DNA of 64,000 nt from Chiayiivirga sp. (GCA_022647565.1 JALCLA010000006.1:58152-122151), one strand, 5' to 3'; shown: positions 1 to 9,480, numbered from the stretch's first letter. Notes: a model not told the origin generated them from the sequence alone. Translations and numbers: made by a program.

Positions 1-554
1 GCATCCTGCTGCACCCGGACAATGCCGGCACGCCGTTCCCGCTGGTGTTCACCGGCCCGCGCCAGTCCGCGGCGTACTTCGAGCAGATCGACCAGTTCCT
101 GCGCCTGACGCTGGGTGAGGGCGTGGCCGAGCGTTACCGCATCATCGTCGACAACCCGCCCGAGGTGGCGAAGTATCTGATGCGCGGCGTGGACAAGGTG
201 CGTTCGCACCGGCTCGACAACAAGGACGCCTTCTTCTTCAACTGGTCGCTGCGGATCCAGCCCGAGTTCCAGCTTCCGTTCGCACCCACGCACGAGAACA
301 TGGCGCGACTGGAACTGCACCGCGACCGCCCGGCGCACCTGCTGGCTGCCGACCTGCGCCGCGCCTTCTCCGGCATCGTCGCAGGCAACGTCAAGGAAGA
401 CGGCATGCGCGCGATCGAACAGCACGGCCCGTTCCGCATCGACGGCGAACCCGAGATCATGCGTGCCCTCGACGCCCTGCTGCGGGCTTTCGTGGCGCAG
501 AACCGGATGAAGATGTCGGGCGAGTATCGGCCGTGCTATGAGGTGGTGGCCTAG
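1..554 (+). CDS. ppnN: Nucleotide 5'-monophosphate nucleosidase PpnN, 3' part only
   Basis: The C-terminal about 183 residues of a LOG-family nucleosidase of the PpnN (YgdH) type, which hydrolyses the N-glycosidic bond of pyrimidine and purine nucleoside monophosphates; the first complete codon is at 3 and the rest of the gene lies upstream of the window. Diagnostic stretches are YFEQIDQFLRLTLGE, the FNWSLRIQPEFQLPFAPTHE region and the tail motif GNVKEDGMRAIEQHGPF, which match my memory of the Proteobacterial PpnN C-terminus. The frame is open from the window edge to TAG at 552-554. The Rossmann-fold LOG motif itself is not in view, so the call rests on the C-terminal extension alone. Confidence 0.87.
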   Translation, partial: ILLHPDNAGTPFPLVFTGPRQSAAYFEQIDQFLRLTLGEGVAERYRIIVDNPPEVAKYLMRGVDKVRSHRLDNKDAFFFNWSLRIQPEFQLPFAPTHENMARLELHRDRPAHLLAADLRRAFSGIVAGNVKEDGMRAIEQHGPFRIDGEPEIMRALDALLRAFVAQNRMKMSGEYRPCYEVVA

Positions 555-561
555 GGCAGCC

Positions 562-576
562 GCGCCCCCAGGGCGC
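562..576 (+). terminator. Short GC hairpin after ppnN
   Basis: GCGCCC-CCA-GGGCGC begins 8 bases after the ppnN stop codon. The stem is six GC pairs with a 3-base loop and is not followed by a T tract, so termination is possible but weakly supported. Confidence 0.3.
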
Positions 577-689
577 CACTACTCCTCGGCGGGATAGGAC
601 TATTCTCAGGCCAGATTGGGCGAGACGCCGATGCAACTGCGGCAAACCGGGCGCGAGGATGGAGCCCCATCCGACCGGAGCCTGCCGAC

Positions 690-1238
690 ATGCCTTGCCC
701 CAACCCCCGACGCCCGAGCGGTTTCAGCCTGATCGAACTGCTCGTTGGCGTGGCAATCGTTGCCCTGCTCTTGGCACTGGCCCTGCCGTCGCTGGGCGCG
801 GCGCGCTCGGCCGCGACTTCGATGGAGGCGATGTCCCGACTCCAGGATTCGCTCACTGAGGCGCAGCGGACCAGCCTGGTTCATCGCTCGGAGGTGGTCC
901 TGTGCCCCAGTGCCGATGGTCGAACCTGCTCCGGCGACACGGTCTGGGAGCAGGGTTGGGTCGTGTTCCAGGACCGCGACGGAAACCGGGCACCTGATGC
1001 AGGCTTGGGACTGCTGAGACGTGAGCCGGCGCTCGATGCCGGCCTGCGGCTCCGTACGTCGGCTGGCCGTCCACGTCTGGTGATTCAGCCCAGGGGTGGG
1101 GCGGCCGCCGGTTCGAACGCCACCTTTACGCTTTGCGATGCGCGCGGCGTCACCAGGGCCAGCGTGCTGGTGATCGCCAACAGCGGTAGTGTGCGGCGCG
1201 AGCACCTGCCGGCCGGAAGAGATGCGGTGTGCCCATGA
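690..1238 (+). CDS. fimT: GspH/FimT-family type IV minor pilin (isolated copy)
   Basis: A 182-residue class III prepilin. The leader is short, with cleavage expected after Gly11 (G|FSLIELLVGVA), Glu at mature position +5, and one hydrophobic N-terminal helix, as PilD processing requires. The C-terminal part carries paired Cys residues (LCPSADGRTC and LCDARG) typical of the GspH/FimT fold. It lies alone on the + strand and converges on pilE, while a second FimT paralogue heads the minor pilin operon on the - strand. Minor pilins of this family prime pilus assembly and some FimT proteins bind DNA during uptake; whether this one does cannot be read from the sequence. Confidence 0.85.
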   Translation: MPCPNPRRPSGFSLIELLVGVAIVALLLALALPSLGAARSAATSMEAMSRLQDSLTEAQRTSLVHRSEVVLCPSADGRTCSGDTVWEQGWVVFQDRDGNRAPDAGLGLLRREPALDAGLRLRTSAGRPRLVIQPRGGAAAGSNATFTLCDARGVTRASVLVIANSGSVRREHLPAGRDAVCP

Positions 1239-1240
1239 AA

Positions 1241-1271
1241 CAAGGGTGCGCCGTCGAACGGCGCACCCTTG
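1241..1271. terminator. Bidirectional terminator between fimT and pilE
   Basis: A perfect 13-bp inverted repeat (1241-1253 with 1259-1271, arms CAAGGGTGCGCCG and its complement) around a TCGAA loop. It starts 2 bases after the fimT stop and sits 33 bases from the pilE stop, between two convergent genes. There is no strong T tract, but symmetry and position fit a shared terminator. Confidence 0.75.
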
Positions 1272-1304
1272 GAGTGTGTCGACCTGCGATGAAGGGCGAG
1301 CTGC

Positions 1305-1739
1305 CTACCAGCAACCATCCGTGGCCGGAGTGCGTGCTCCGGTGTTGGTGAGACCCAGCGTGCCGCAGGTGTCATCGGCCTGGCCACCCGACGGAACGGC
1401 CTGCAACGAAAAGGTGGTGGCTGTTGGCGCAGCGGTGAAGCCCACCGTGTAGAAGCCATTGAGTTCGGTGGTGCAGGCTTGAGCAGGAATGACCGCGCCA
1501 GCATACGAACGGCTGGTGGTGTAGACCCGTTCCATGAATTGTGCCTGTTCGGTCAGGCAGGTCATGGCCACCTGACGGCGACTGCGCCGAACGTAGTCGT
1601 TGTACGCGGGCAACGCGATGGCCGCGATGATCGCGATGATCGCGACCACGATCATCAATTCGATCAGGGTGAATCCCCGACCGCGCCGGCCAAGCCGGGC
1701 GGTCGAGGTGGCGCGTTGTGCAGCAAGGCAATGGCGCAT
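1305..1739 (-). CDS. pilE: Type IV pilin, PilE-like minor pilin
   Basis: A 144-residue prepilin with cleavage expected after Gly22 ([13 protein letters not shown]) and Glu at +5. The leader is basic and Arg-rich. Four Cys residues in the mature part (CLTEQ, ACTTEL, DTCG and the terminal GCW) allow a disulphide-bonded C-terminal loop. The start was placed at the ATG at 1739, 2 bases after the pilY1 stop and preceded by GGAAGGGAA as ribosome binding site; a longer frame to 1766 would overlap pilY1. It is the last gene of the fimT-pilV-pilW-pilX-pilY1-pilE operon, as in other Xanthomonadales, and is more likely a minor pilin than the main PilA subunit. Confidence 0.87.
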   Translation of the reverse strand: MRHCLAAQRATSTARLGRRGRGFTLIELMIVVAIIAIIAAIALPAYNDYVRRSRRQVAMTCLTEQAQFMERVYTTSRSYAGAVIPAQACTTELNGFYTVGFTAAPTATTFSLQAVPSGGQADDTCGTLGLTNTGARTPATDGCW

Positions 1740-1741
1740 CG

Positions 1742-4700
1742 TCAGTTCCCTTCCAGTTCCTGCCACGAGGCGCGACGCGGCACCGAGCCTTGCGGGTTGA
1801 TGCTGGCCTCGCCCAGTTCGCCGCCCGAACCGCCGACGACGAGCAAGTCGTCGATGATCGTGGGAAGAGTTGGCATGCCCACGCCCAGGTCGATCGAGCC
1901 GACCGGCACCTGACTGCTGCCATCGGTGAGGTTGTCGTTGTCGTCAACCACGCCATCGCCGTTGGTGTCGTGCTCGAAGAACCGCTCGCTGGTGCTGGCG
2001 CCGGAGAAGGCATCCAGTGCGTTGACGTAGCCCGAGCCACCTGCATCGCAGCTTACGTCGGTCGCGGGGATGATGCTCGCGAATACGAGCACCGTACCCA
2101 CCAGTTGTGGACGGTTGGTGACCCGCTCGCCGGGAGTGGGTTGATCGAGGTCGACATACCAGCCCTGCTTGCCCGCGGTCAGGTCACTCGGCGGTTCGAA
2201 CCCACGCAACGCCGTACCGTTTACCGTGGTGGTCACGAAGATCTTGCGCTGCATCAGGTCGGACTTGGTCAGCGTCGCGCTGCTTTCATCGATCACGCCG
2301 TAGATCGTCTGCACGCTCACGTCGGCCGGGTCGTCCTTGCTCAGGTAGCTGCCGGTGCCGAAGAAGATCCAGGCTTTGTTCGTGGTCGGGTCGCGACCCA
2401 ATGCCAGGCCGGTGGTGATCGGCTGGCCGGTCGGGGTGGTGAACATGGGGTCGCCACCGAAGGCGACGATGGGCGTGCCGCCGCTGAAGTCGAATTTCCA
2501 CATGTTGCCCAAGCGGTCGCCGGCGTACACCGCATCGACCTTGCCGTCGCCATTGGTGTCGCGGCCGCGCGGTGCGGACAGGCCGTTGTCGCCGGTGGCA
2601 CCGGTCTTGATCCGGTGCAGCACTGCGCCCGTGGTCACGTCCAGCACCAGGAGCACGGCTTCACCGCTGGTGCTGTTGAAGCCGTTGCCGACGATGGCGG
2701 CAACGGTGCCGTCCTGCAGCGGAGCCAGAAGCGGCTCGCTCAGCACGAAACCCAGATCGGCGTCGGTCGTGCCATCCATCTCCCACAACACCTTGCTGTC
2801 GTCGAACGTGGCGGGGTTGGTGACATCCAGTCCGAACAGGCTCTTGCCGCCGCGACCGAGCGCACCGACCAGATAACTCTTGCCCGGTGTCTGCCGCTGC
2901 GAGGTGACCACCACAGGGCCGTCGACGAAGTAGCGATGCACGTAGTACGGGTCGCTGAGCTTGCCCAGCTCGGCTGCGGAGACGCCACCCGGCACATAGG
3001 CAAAGAGTTCGTTGCCCGTATCGGCGTTGAAGGCGTGCAACATGCCGTCGTTGGCGCCGACGTAGAGCGTGTCGGTCGCGCTGACGTAGAACGGCGAGGA
3101 GTTCACCACATCGCCCAGCAGCGAGTCGCGGATGCGGAGGCCGTCGGCGCCTTCCCGGCTCTGGTCACCGCGCAGGTAGGCCAGGTTCTGCGCGCTGGTT
3201 GCTGGCGCCGAGATGCGCGCGCTCTGGTCGAGCAGGGCCAATTGGGCCGTGGTGGGGAAGGACTCGCCCTTGTCGATCGCTCCGCCCCACGTGAAGATCT
3301 TGCGTGACGCCGGAGTAACGGCGGCGATCCGGTCCGACGCCGACCAGCTCGCGACCGCCGCGACGCCACTGCTGGTGGCGTTGTAGGCCTTGAGTTCGCC
3401 GTGCCAACGGCCGCTGACGTAGCTCGCCTGGAAAACGCGCGTGTCGGTGGTGAACGAGGTGCTGTTCGCGGTCACGTTCGAGGCCGAGCCGAGGCGTTGC
3501 GCGATGGAGTTGAAGGCGTCCAGCAGGCCGCGCTGGAACTCGCGAGCATTGGAGGCGACGATGAAGCTGCCGCGGCCATTGACGGACGCGTGCCAGAGGT
3601 CGTCGATACGTTCGGCATTCTCCGTGTCGGTTGGATCGGGCCAGCGCTTGCTGCCGTTGGTGACGCTGGGCAGTTCGGTCTTCGGGTCGAGTGTTCCCTG
3701 CAGGCCGATCGACACGCCGAAGGTGGTCATGTGCTGCCAGAAAGCCTCATCGGCGCTGGACGTGGGCACGTTGTTCTTGAGGTCGCGCAGATCCGTCTTC
3801 CAGTAGGCCATGGCAACGTCGGCAAGAGTGTCGGTGGCCGAGGTCCCGCAGGTGGCGCCGCTGCCGCCGCTGAGGTTGTCGCAATACGGGCGCTTGGGCG
3901 TGTAGGTGTAGGTGCGGCCCCCGGTGACTCCGTCGGTGATTTCCACGCCGTCGGTGCCATCCGCATCGCCCACCTTCTGACCCGTTCCGTAGTTATTGTT
4001 GCTGTTCCAGTAGCCGTCGGTGGTGAGGATCGCGAAGCTCTGGCGGCAGGTGAACTGGTCGGTACCGCTTTCAGGTCCCCACGGACCCGTGGCGGTGTCG
4101 TCCTTGAAGTACTCGCCGGCGCGGCGCAAGGCACCTTGCAACGGCGTGCTGTTGCTGCCGTTCGCATCGTGCAGGCGCTGGAACCACGTGTCGCGGTTCG
4201 AGCCGCTGAACACGCCGTTGTTGGACGTCACCGGGATGTCGAACGCGCTGCGATTCCAGATCGTGTCGTAACCGATGCGCAGGGTCGCGCCGAGCTGGGA
4301 GAAGGCTTCGCTGGCGCCGGCCTTGGCCACCTTCATGCGGGTCGAGTGATACGAATACCAGGTGGTGAAGTTGGTGATCTCCTGGGCCTCGGTCCGATTG
4401 ATGGTGCCGGTGGCTGGAGGCGTGGCCGGGATCGTGGGTGTGGCATAGGTGCAATTGCGCCAGCCCTTGTTGCGTGAGCTGGTGTCGCAGCCCTTGCTGT
4501 CTTCGCTGATGAAGACAACGTCCATCCGGACGTTCCTGTAACGCGAGCCACGAACGATGCCGAAGTACCACGTGCCCGATGCCGGGTCGTCAATGATGCA
4601 CGTTTCCGAGTTGCCGCTGTCGCGGTTGATGCCATCGGCACCGGCGCACGCGCCGCCATTGCTGGCGTCGTTGTCACGGCCGCCATACAGATTGGCCCCG

Positions 4701-5458
4701 GATCCGTTGCCGTTGTTGTAGCTCGGACCGTTGTCGCCGTGGGAGCCACCCGACAAGGTCACGATCAGCTGCGTCACATTCGCAGGCACGTTGACCGACA
4801 CGGAGTTCGCGTAGTTATTCGCGGTTCCGCTGGTGTCACTCAGGTTAGCGGTGGGAAAGCCTGACGGACGATCCGTGCCAAACCATTCGCTACGCACCAC
4901 GTGATCAACGCCGGAAACCTTGCGGAATTGGAAGCGATAGAAGTTGGCCTGATCGGTCAAGTCGGTTGCGGACGGCTTGGGATAGAGCACCGACTCTTTT
5001 GTAGTAGCGAGATCGATCGGGACCGTCAGCAAGCTGGGGTGGTCCCAGGCACTGCCGAAACCTAGGCCCGTGGCGTAGCGGGTATTGTCGGACTTGATCC
5101 ACGGCTTATACGTGGTACGTGGATCGTAGAAGATCGTGTTGCTGCCGTAGAACCGGTCCGCAATGACATCGTCTAGGCCATCGGCAAGTCGCTCATAGCC
5201 ATCGTCATCAACATAGGCGAAGTCGTGCCGGTTGCTCGTGTCTGCCGGCATGGAGTAGAACTCCATCGAGCCCGAATCATCGAGGATGAAACGCACGTTG
5301 GCCGGCGGGTAGGCCGCACCCGACTGCAGCGGCACGTCGGGAATGTCGATGGCCGCGGCTTGGCCGGCACACAGGGTGAGCAGGGCGACGCCGAGCAGGG
5401 TGGCGCGCGGCTTTGGGGCCGCGGCGCGCAGACAACGGATGGCAGGAATGAGGTTCAT
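1742..5458 (-). CDS. pilY1: Type IV pilus tip adhesin/assembly protein PilY1
   Basis: A 1238-residue secreted protein: signal peptide (about 1-37, ending GQAAA), an N-terminal von Willebrand A-like region opening with the MIDAS-type DDSGSM, and a C-terminal PilY1 beta-propeller. The propeller contains the Asp-rich calcium loop [15 protein letters not shown] and a second loop [14 protein letters not shown] near the C-terminus. An RGD tripeptide occurs about midway. PilY1 sits at the pilus tip with the minor pilins, promotes extension and mediates adhesion and surface sensing; calcium binding controls retraction in studied homologues. The start at ATG 5458 (MNLIPA) follows the pilX stop with GAGGATCC upstream; the upstream codon at 5479 would overlap pilX. 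Confidence 0.93.
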   Translation of the reverse strand: MNLIPAIRCLRAAAPKPRATLLGVALLTLCAGQAAAIDIPDVPLQSGAAYPPANVRFILDDSGSMEFYSMPADTSNRHDFAYVDDDGYERLADGLDDVIADRFYGSNTIFYDPRTTYKPWIKSDNTRYATGLGFGSAWDHPSLLTVPIDLATTKESVLYPKPSATDLTDQANFYRFQFRKVSGVDHVVRSEWFGTDRPSGFPTANLSDTSGTANNYANSVSVNVPANVTQLIVTLSGGSHGDNGPSYNNGNGSGANLYGGRDNDASNGGACAGADGINRDSGNSETCIIDDPASGTWYFGIVRGSRYRNVRMDVVFISEDSKGCDTSSRNKGWRNCTYATPTIPATPPATGTINRTEAQEITNFTTWYSYHSTRMKVAKAGASEAFSQLGATLRIGYDTIWNRSAFDIPVTSNNGVFSGSNRDTWFQRLHDANGSNSTPLQGALRRAGEYFKDDTATGPWGPESGTDQFTCRQSFAILTTDGYWNSNNNYGTGQKVGDADGTDGVEITDGVTGGRTYTYTPKRPYCDNLSGGSGATCGTSATDTLADVAMAYWKTDLRDLKNNVPTSSADEAFWQHMTTFGVSIGLQGTLDPKTELPSVTNGSKRWPDPTDTENAERIDDLWHASVNGRGSFIVASNAREFQRGLLDAFNSIAQRLGSASNVTANSTSFTTDTRVFQASYVSGRWHGELKAYNATSSGVAAVASWSASDRIAAVTPASRKIFTWGGAIDKGESFPTTAQLALLDQSARISAPATSAQNLAYLRGDQSREGADGLRIRDSLLGDVVNSSPFYVSATDTLYVGANDGMLHAFNADTGNELFAYVPGGVSAAELGKLSDPYYVHRYFVDGPVVVTSQRQTPGKSYLVGALGRGGKSLFGLDVTNPATFDDSKVLWEMDGTTDADLGFVLSEPLLAPLQDGTVAAIVGNGFNSTSGEAVLLVLDVTTGAVLHRIKTGATGDNGLSAPRGRDTNGDGKVDAVYAGDRLGNMWKFDFSGGTPIVAFGGDPMFTTPTGQPITTGLALGRDPTTNKAWIFFGTGSYLSKDDPADVSVQTIYGVIDESSATLTKSDLMQRKIFVTTTVNGTALRGFEPPSDLTAGKQGWYVDLDQPTPGERVTNRPQLVGTVLVFASIIPATDVSCDAGGSGYVNALDAFSGASTSERFFEHDTNGDGVVDDNDNLTDGSSQVPVGSIDLGVGMPTLPTIIDDLLVVGGSGGELGEASINPQGSVPRRASWQELEGN

Positions 5459-5468
5459 GCGGGGATCC

Positions 5469-6011
5469 TCAGAGGGCAAAGATGGATTGCAGGGTGACGG
5501 CGGCGCGGCCGGTCTGGGTGCTGCGGGCAGTGAGGCGGTAGCGGACCTCGCTGCCGGTGCAGCCGGTGGAACTGACGTCTTCGGACGTGGTGCAGCTGCC
5601 GCGCGGCGGGATGCCGGTGGCGATCAATTCGATGATGTAGCGCGGCCGGTCCACCAGGCCTGCGAGGTCGACTTGCGCCTGCGGTGCCGAGGCCCATACC
5701 GTGGTGCTCTCCCACGGCTTGGAGTCGCTCTCCAGGTCGCCCGTGCCGCACAGCCCGGCCACGCAGCCGGTGCCTGCGGGCGCGGGACGTGCCGCGGCGG
5801 CGATCTCGGCTTCGCGCAGCGCCGCTTCCGCGGCCTGGAAGGCGAGGCTGCGATCCAGCAGGTTGCCGCTCATGCGCTCTTCCATCTGGGTGGTGCGCAG
5901 GCTGGCCAGTCCGAGAAGGGTCATCACCAGCAGCAATAGCATGACCATGACCAAGGCCGCGCCGCGCTGGTGGCGCGCATTCGGAGGGGGAGGCAGGCAG
6001 GGACGGCTCAT
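5469..6011 (-). CDS. pilX: Type IV pilus assembly protein PilX
   Basis: A 180-residue minor pilin. The N-terminus has the PilX_N signature: QRGAALVMVMLLLLVMTLLG, then TTQMEERMSGN and the AFQAAEAALREAE helix. There is no canonical +5 Glu, which is normal for this family. The C-terminal part has several Cys residues. The ATG at 6011 overlaps the pilW stop as ATGA, showing translational coupling. PilX joins PilV, PilW and FimT in the priming complex that recruits PilY1 to the pilus tip. The longer reading to 6428 is only upstream frame extension inside pilW. Confidence 0.9.
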   Translation of the reverse strand: MSRPCLPPPPNARHQRGAALVMVMLLLLVMTLLGLASLRTTQMEERMSGNLLDRSLAFQAAEAALREAEIAAAARPAPAGTGCVAGLCGTGDLESDSKPWESTTVWASAPQAQVDLAGLVDRPRYIIELIATGIPPRGSCTTSEDVSSTGCTGSEVRYRLTARSTQTGRAAVTLQSIFAL

Positions 6012-7174
6012 AGGGCGCGATTCCGGAGAGTGACGACGTGTTCCATGGTGCGCTGCAGGCGGGCACCGTCGGTGCCGACGACATCGGGGCTGACCAGACC
6101 GAGCGTGACGCGCACGGCAACGATATCGTCCCAGTCGGTCACGGCACCCGAGGCGAGGTAATCGGTGCCGCCGCGCGGCAGGTAGGCCAGGGTCATGGTC
6201 TCGACGTCGGCCGCGACTTCCTGGCGCTGCTGCTCGATCGTGCCGCCGTTGTTGACCGGGCCGACGCGATACAGTGAGCGGCCGCGAGTGCCGTCGCCTC
6301 GGCGTGCGGTGCTGTTGCCGATGTACCAACGAGAGCTGGTGATCCGTGCGACGTTGGCGGACCAGGCGCGGCAGGAGCCGCTGACCGCGTTGGTGGCCTC
6401 GGTATCGGATGGTTCGGAGCCACGACACAGGCGCTTGTCGTCCGCGCCCGGGCAGTCGGTTCCGGTGCGGCTTCCTGACGCGCAGCCGAAGGAGTAAGTC
6501 ACGGGAGTCGAATCCGTACCCGCGCCGAGGTTGGTCACGGTTCCCGTGTTTCCGGGCGATGCGCCACCGCTGCCGTGGCCGATGGTATCCGTCGTCACTG
6601 CGCTGATCTGGAAAATGCCGGCCTGGCGGAAGTCGCAGACCATCGCGATATCACCCACCCGAAGGTTGTGGCTGGCGGTATTCAGCGTGATTGACGTCGT
6701 GCCCGGCTGGTGGTCGGCAACGGTGAGGTTGTTCGAGGTGGCGGCCTGAAGCTGCATTGCCTCGGTGCCGGTCACGCGCTGGCCCACGCCGGTGCCGATG
6801 TTGCCGCCGCCGGTGCCGTCGCCCAGATCGGCCGCGCCCGGCATCGCTTCGCTACCGCCGAAGCCGCGCACCGGTTCGTCGAAGTCGCCCCACCAGGCAC
6901 CGCCGGCATTGAGGATGCTCTCGGATGGCAGGTCGCGTTCGCACGGGTTGCCGCCGGCCTCGCGGATGTCGCGCGACATGATCTCGAACGCGGCGCGCGC
7001 GTTCTCCTGCACCCGGCTGAGGTTCTCCGTCGCGCGGAAGGTCTGGCTGTTGGAGTAGAACACCGCGATCGCGCCGCCGGTGACCAGCAAGGCCAGCAGC
7101 AGGGAGATCATCAACTCGATCAGGCTCAGGCCGCGCAGCGTGCGAGGCACGCTCGGGAGGGAAAAAGACGTCAT
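6008..7174 (-). CDS. pilW: Type IV pilus assembly protein PilW
   Basis: A 388-residue minor pilin with prepilin cleavage expected after Gly15 (G|LSLIELMISLLLA), Glu at +5, and then the conserved ENLSRVQENARAAFEIMSRDIREAGG helix of PilW. A large C-terminal domain follows with several Cys residues (NPCERD, FGCASG, TDCPG, RLCRG, GSCRA). The ATG at 7174 overlaps the pilV stop (ATGA) and its own stop overlaps the pilX ATG, so pilV-pilW-pilX form a coupled block. Product role: core minor pilin of the tip complex at the inner membrane and pilus. Confidence 0.9.
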   Translation of the reverse strand: MTSFSLPSVPRTLRGLSLIELMISLLLALLVTGGAIAVFYSNSQTFRATENLSRVQENARAAFEIMSRDIREAGGNPCERDLPSESILNAGGAWWGDFDEPVRGFGGSEAMPGAADLGDGTGGGNIGTGVGQRVTGTEAMQLQAATSNNLTVADHQPGTTSITLNTASHNLRVGDIAMVCDFRQAGIFQISAVTTDTIGHGSGGASPGNTGTVTNLGAGTDSTPVTYSFGCASGSRTGTDCPGADDKRLCRGSEPSDTEATNAVSGSCRAWSANVARITSSRWYIGNSTARRGDGTRGRSLYRVGPVNNGGTIEQQRQEVAADVETMTLAYLPRGGTDYLASGAVTDWDDIVAVRVTLGLVSPDVVGTDGARLQRTMEHVVTLRNRAL

Positions 7175-7626
7175 AGACGGGTCCTCGTGAACACTTCCTG
7201 CGCGCTCGCGCCACCCAGGCCGCGGGCATCGTCCCAGCGCACCCCGATCACGCACAGCGTGGTGCCGCAGTTGATCTGGCCGCAGGCGGTGTCCCCGAGA
7301 TTGGCCTGCACGGTGGTGATCCACCGGTTGAGATCCTTCTGGAACAGTTCGGTGCCCGTCGCCGGCGCCGTGCAGGTCCAGGAGGTGAGGTTGTAGCTGC
7401 CGTTGTTGGCGTCGTCGCGGTTGGCGCGCATCGAGTCGAGCATGGCGTAGGTGAGTACCGTGGCTTCGCTGCGTTCGGCTGCGCTCTGGTTATTGCGCAA
7501 AGCCGTGGCTTGCATCGCTGCCACGCCCAGCAGCCCGAGCCCCAGGATCAGGACCGAAATCAGCACTTCGATCAGGCTGAAGCCGCGTCCGCGTAGTGCA
7601 AAACGAGTGGGATAAATCCGGTTCAT
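7171..7626 (-). CDS. pilV: Type IV pilus modification/assembly protein PilV
   Basis: A 151-residue minor pilin. Prepilin cleavage is expected after Gly15 (RG|FSLIEVLISVLILGLGLLG), followed by AAMQATALRNNQSAAERSEA, typical of PilV. The start was taken at ATG 7626; the GTG two codons upstream (7632) is an alternative. It lies 12 bases after the fimT stop and overlaps pilW by 4 bases. Four Cys residues in the C-terminal half (WTCTAP, TACGQINCG and TLCV) suggest disulphides. It acts with PilW, PilX and FimT in pilus priming. Confidence 0.88.
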   Translation of the reverse strand: MNRIYPTRFALRGRGFSLIEVLISVLILGLGLLGVAAMQATALRNNQSAAERSEATVLTYAMLDSMRANRDDANNGSYNLTSWTCTAPATGTELFQKDLNRWITTVQANLGDTACGQINCGTTLCVIGVRWDDARGLGGASAQEVFTRTRL

Positions 7627-7638
7627 GGTCACTACCGA

Positions 7639-8271
7639 TCAACTACTGGGTGGAGTGTTGGGCGGCGTGCCACAGACGCCTGCCGCCGCGCGCCGCACCA
7701 GAACGATGCGCGCCCCGCTGCCAATCGCGATGTCGCGCACGTTCTGGGGCGGGTCGGTTTCCGGCAGGCAGGCCGCGAGCATGGCGGTCATGAGGTCGCC
7801 GGCCGTGGTGTAGGCAAAACCGTCGGGGCGGAACACGATGCGGTTTCCGCCGAGGTTGGCGCTGGCGCGCAGCTGCAGCGGAGCCGTCACCGGATGCACG
7901 CGCAGGATGTCGCCTGCAGCGGCCAGGGTATTGTTGTTGTCGGGATCGACGAAGGAGATCATTCCTTCCCAGCCAGTGGCGGCCACGCTCCCGGAACAGC
8001 TGGTGCCATTGCTGCTGGGGCAGACCACGACCCGCACATTGCGACGCAAGGCTTCGAGTCGTGCGTTCTGCAGCACACCAACCACGTCATTGCTCAGCGC
8101 GGTGAGCCGGTTGGCACGTACCACGCCAACCAGGTTCGGAAACGCCATGGCAGCCAGTACCGCCACCACGGCCACCACGACCATGAGCTCGATCAGGGAG
8201 AATCCCCGGGATTTCGCGCCCGGGTATTCCCGGGGCGGAGGCAGGCTCGGTAGGGTGAGGCCGGTTCGCAT
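7639..8271 (-). CDS. fimT: GspH/FimT-family minor pilin, first gene of the pilus operon
   Basis: A 210-residue prepilin with a long Pro-rich leader and cleavage expected after Gly23 (RG|FSLIELMVVVAVVAVLA), Glu at +5. The mature part has the GspH-type VVVCPSSNGTSC motif and further Cys near the C-terminus (AACLPE, GVCG). A GGAGAG ribosome binding site precedes ATG 8271. It is the first gene of the leftward pilus operon and faces the sensor kinase gene across a divergent promoter region. It is a paralogue of the isolated fimT at 690-1238, with the same domain plan but clearly diverged sequence. Confidence 0.88.
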   Translation of the reverse strand: MRTGLTLPSLPPPREYPGAKSRGFSLIELMVVVAVVAVLAAMAFPNLVGVVRANRLTALSNDVVGVLQNARLEALRRNVRVVVCPSSNGTSCSGSVAATGWEGMISFVDPDNNNTLAAAGDILRVHPVTAPLQLRASANLGGNRIVFRPDGFAYTTAGDLMTAMLAACLPETDPPQNVRDIAIGSGARIVLVRRAAAGVCGTPPNTPPSS

Positions 8272-8290
8272 GCGAGGCTCTCCAAGGTGT

Positions 8291-8339
8291 GGTCGGAACG
8301 ATAGCGCACGTGCGCGACCGGGCGTAGTCCCTTCCGACC
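8291..8339. promoter_or_regulatory. Nested inverted repeats in the fimT/sensor-kinase divergent region
   Basis: GGTCGGAA (8291-8298) is repeated in inverted form as TTCCGACC (8332-8339), and between them lies the perfect 12-base palindrome GCGCACGTGCGC (8304-8315). The region separates the pilus operon (-) from the AlgZ-like kinase gene (+). Such symmetry suits a dimeric regulator; which protein binds is unknown. Confidence 0.4.
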
Positions 8340-8424
8340 GGCGTGCTTATGCAGGGTGTCAACGGCGCGGGCGACCCCGTCTGGTGCTAGCCTGCCGACG
8401 GCATACGAGTCCGGGAGCAGGGGA

Positions 8425-9465
8425 TTGTCGTCCGACGCGCAAACTCCGCTGGAAGTGCTCTGGCAGCCTCGGGCGATGATCTGGGCGATCCTCGCCGTCC
8501 TGGGGCTTTCCCTGTTCATTGCCTTGGCTCCGGGTGGGTCGGACGCACGTGGCTTGGCCGTACTGGAGCGCTTCGGGCTGTTCGCGATGGCCGGCTCGTG
8601 GGTGATGTTGCTGACCCTGGCCACCTTGTGGGTGATGCGACGCTGGCTGGAGCGGCACAACGCAGTCCAGGTAGCGTGGGCGGCAATTGCTTCCCTGGTG
8701 TGGGCAACCTGCGCCGTGTGTCTGGCGGCGAAGCTCGTGGTGCCGGGCATCTTCGGCGCCCACACCTTGGCAGAACTGCTGATCCGCGGAACTGCGATGG
8801 CCCTGACGGTGGGAATCCTTGGGTTGGGGGCTTTCCTTTCGGTATGGCGCAATGTGCAGTTGAGGGCCGCTACCCGCGCCGCGGAGCACGCCGCCTTGCA
8901 AGCGCGTGTCGACCCGCATTTCTTGTTCAACACCTTGAACACCGCTTTGAGCCTGGTGCGGCAACAGCCGCAGCGGGCCGAAGAACTGTTATTCGATCTG
9001 TCCGACCTGTTTCGTGCCGCCCTGGCGGCGTCCCGGCAGATTCCGCTGCGCGACGAGCTGTGGTTGTGCCGGCGTTACCTTGAGATCGAACGCCTGCGCA
9101 TGGGCGATCGGCTGCGGGTGAGTTGGGTGGAACCGGTCACTTTGCCCGAACTCCTGGTGCCGGCTCTACTTGTCCAGCCTCTGGTCGAGAACGCCATCCG
9201 GCACGGAGTCGAGCCGGCCGAGTCCGGAGGCGAGATTTGTGTGGAGGTGGCCGAAACGGAAGGCGGACTCTCGCTGCAGGTCACCAACCCGCTGCCTCCG
9301 CGAAACGCACGCATTCCGGGGCACCTGATCGGATTGGATGGAGTGCGCTCAAGGCTGGCCACGGCAACCCAGGGCGCCGGGCGTCTGGAGACCCGCTCCG
9401 AATCCGGCCGGTATGTGGCGCGCATCACCTGGCCACGCGCCCCGGGGCAAGCCCGAGGCGAGTAG
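8425..9465 (+). CDS. Sensor histidine kinase of the LytS/AlgZ (FimS) type
   Basis: A 346-residue membrane kinase: four to five hydrophobic segments in roughly the first 150 residues, then the His_kinase domain with RVDPHFLFNTLNTALSL (phosphoacceptor His in the LytS/AlgZ form), the N-box VQPLVENAIRHGVEP and a G-box-like GLDGVRSRL. I chose the TTG at 8425, which has GGGAGCAGGGGA just upstream; a GTG at 8356 would add 23 residues. In Pseudomonas the related AlgZ/FimS works with the response regulator AlgR to activate the fimU-pilVWXY1Y2E operon, so adjacency to the minor pilin operon is suggestive. No response regulator gene lies next to it here. Confidence 0.82.
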   Translation: MSSDAQTPLEVLWQPRAMIWAILAVLGLSLFIALAPGGSDARGLAVLERFGLFAMAGSWVMLLTLATLWVMRRWLERHNAVQVAWAAIASLVWATCAVCLAAKLVVPGIFGAHTLAELLIRGTAMALTVGILGLGAFLSVWRNVQLRAATRAAEHAALQARVDPHFLFNTLNTALSLVRQQPQRAEELLFDLSDLFRAALAASRQIPLRDELWLCRRYLEIERLRMGDRLRVSWVEPVTLPELLVPALLVQPLVENAIRHGVEPAESGGEICVEVAETEGGLSLQVTNPLPPRNARIPGHLIGLDGVRSRLATATQGAGRLETRSESGRYVARITWPRAPGQARGE

Positions 9466-9480
9466 CTGGCAAGTCTCACC

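Noticed and set aside
3160..3175. RGD in PilY1 as evidence of host integrin binding
   Set aside because: A tripeptide occurs often by chance and no other host-interaction feature is visible.
1718..3307. 529-residue + strand frame inside pilY1
   Set aside because: It is antisense to pilY1 and has no recognisable features.
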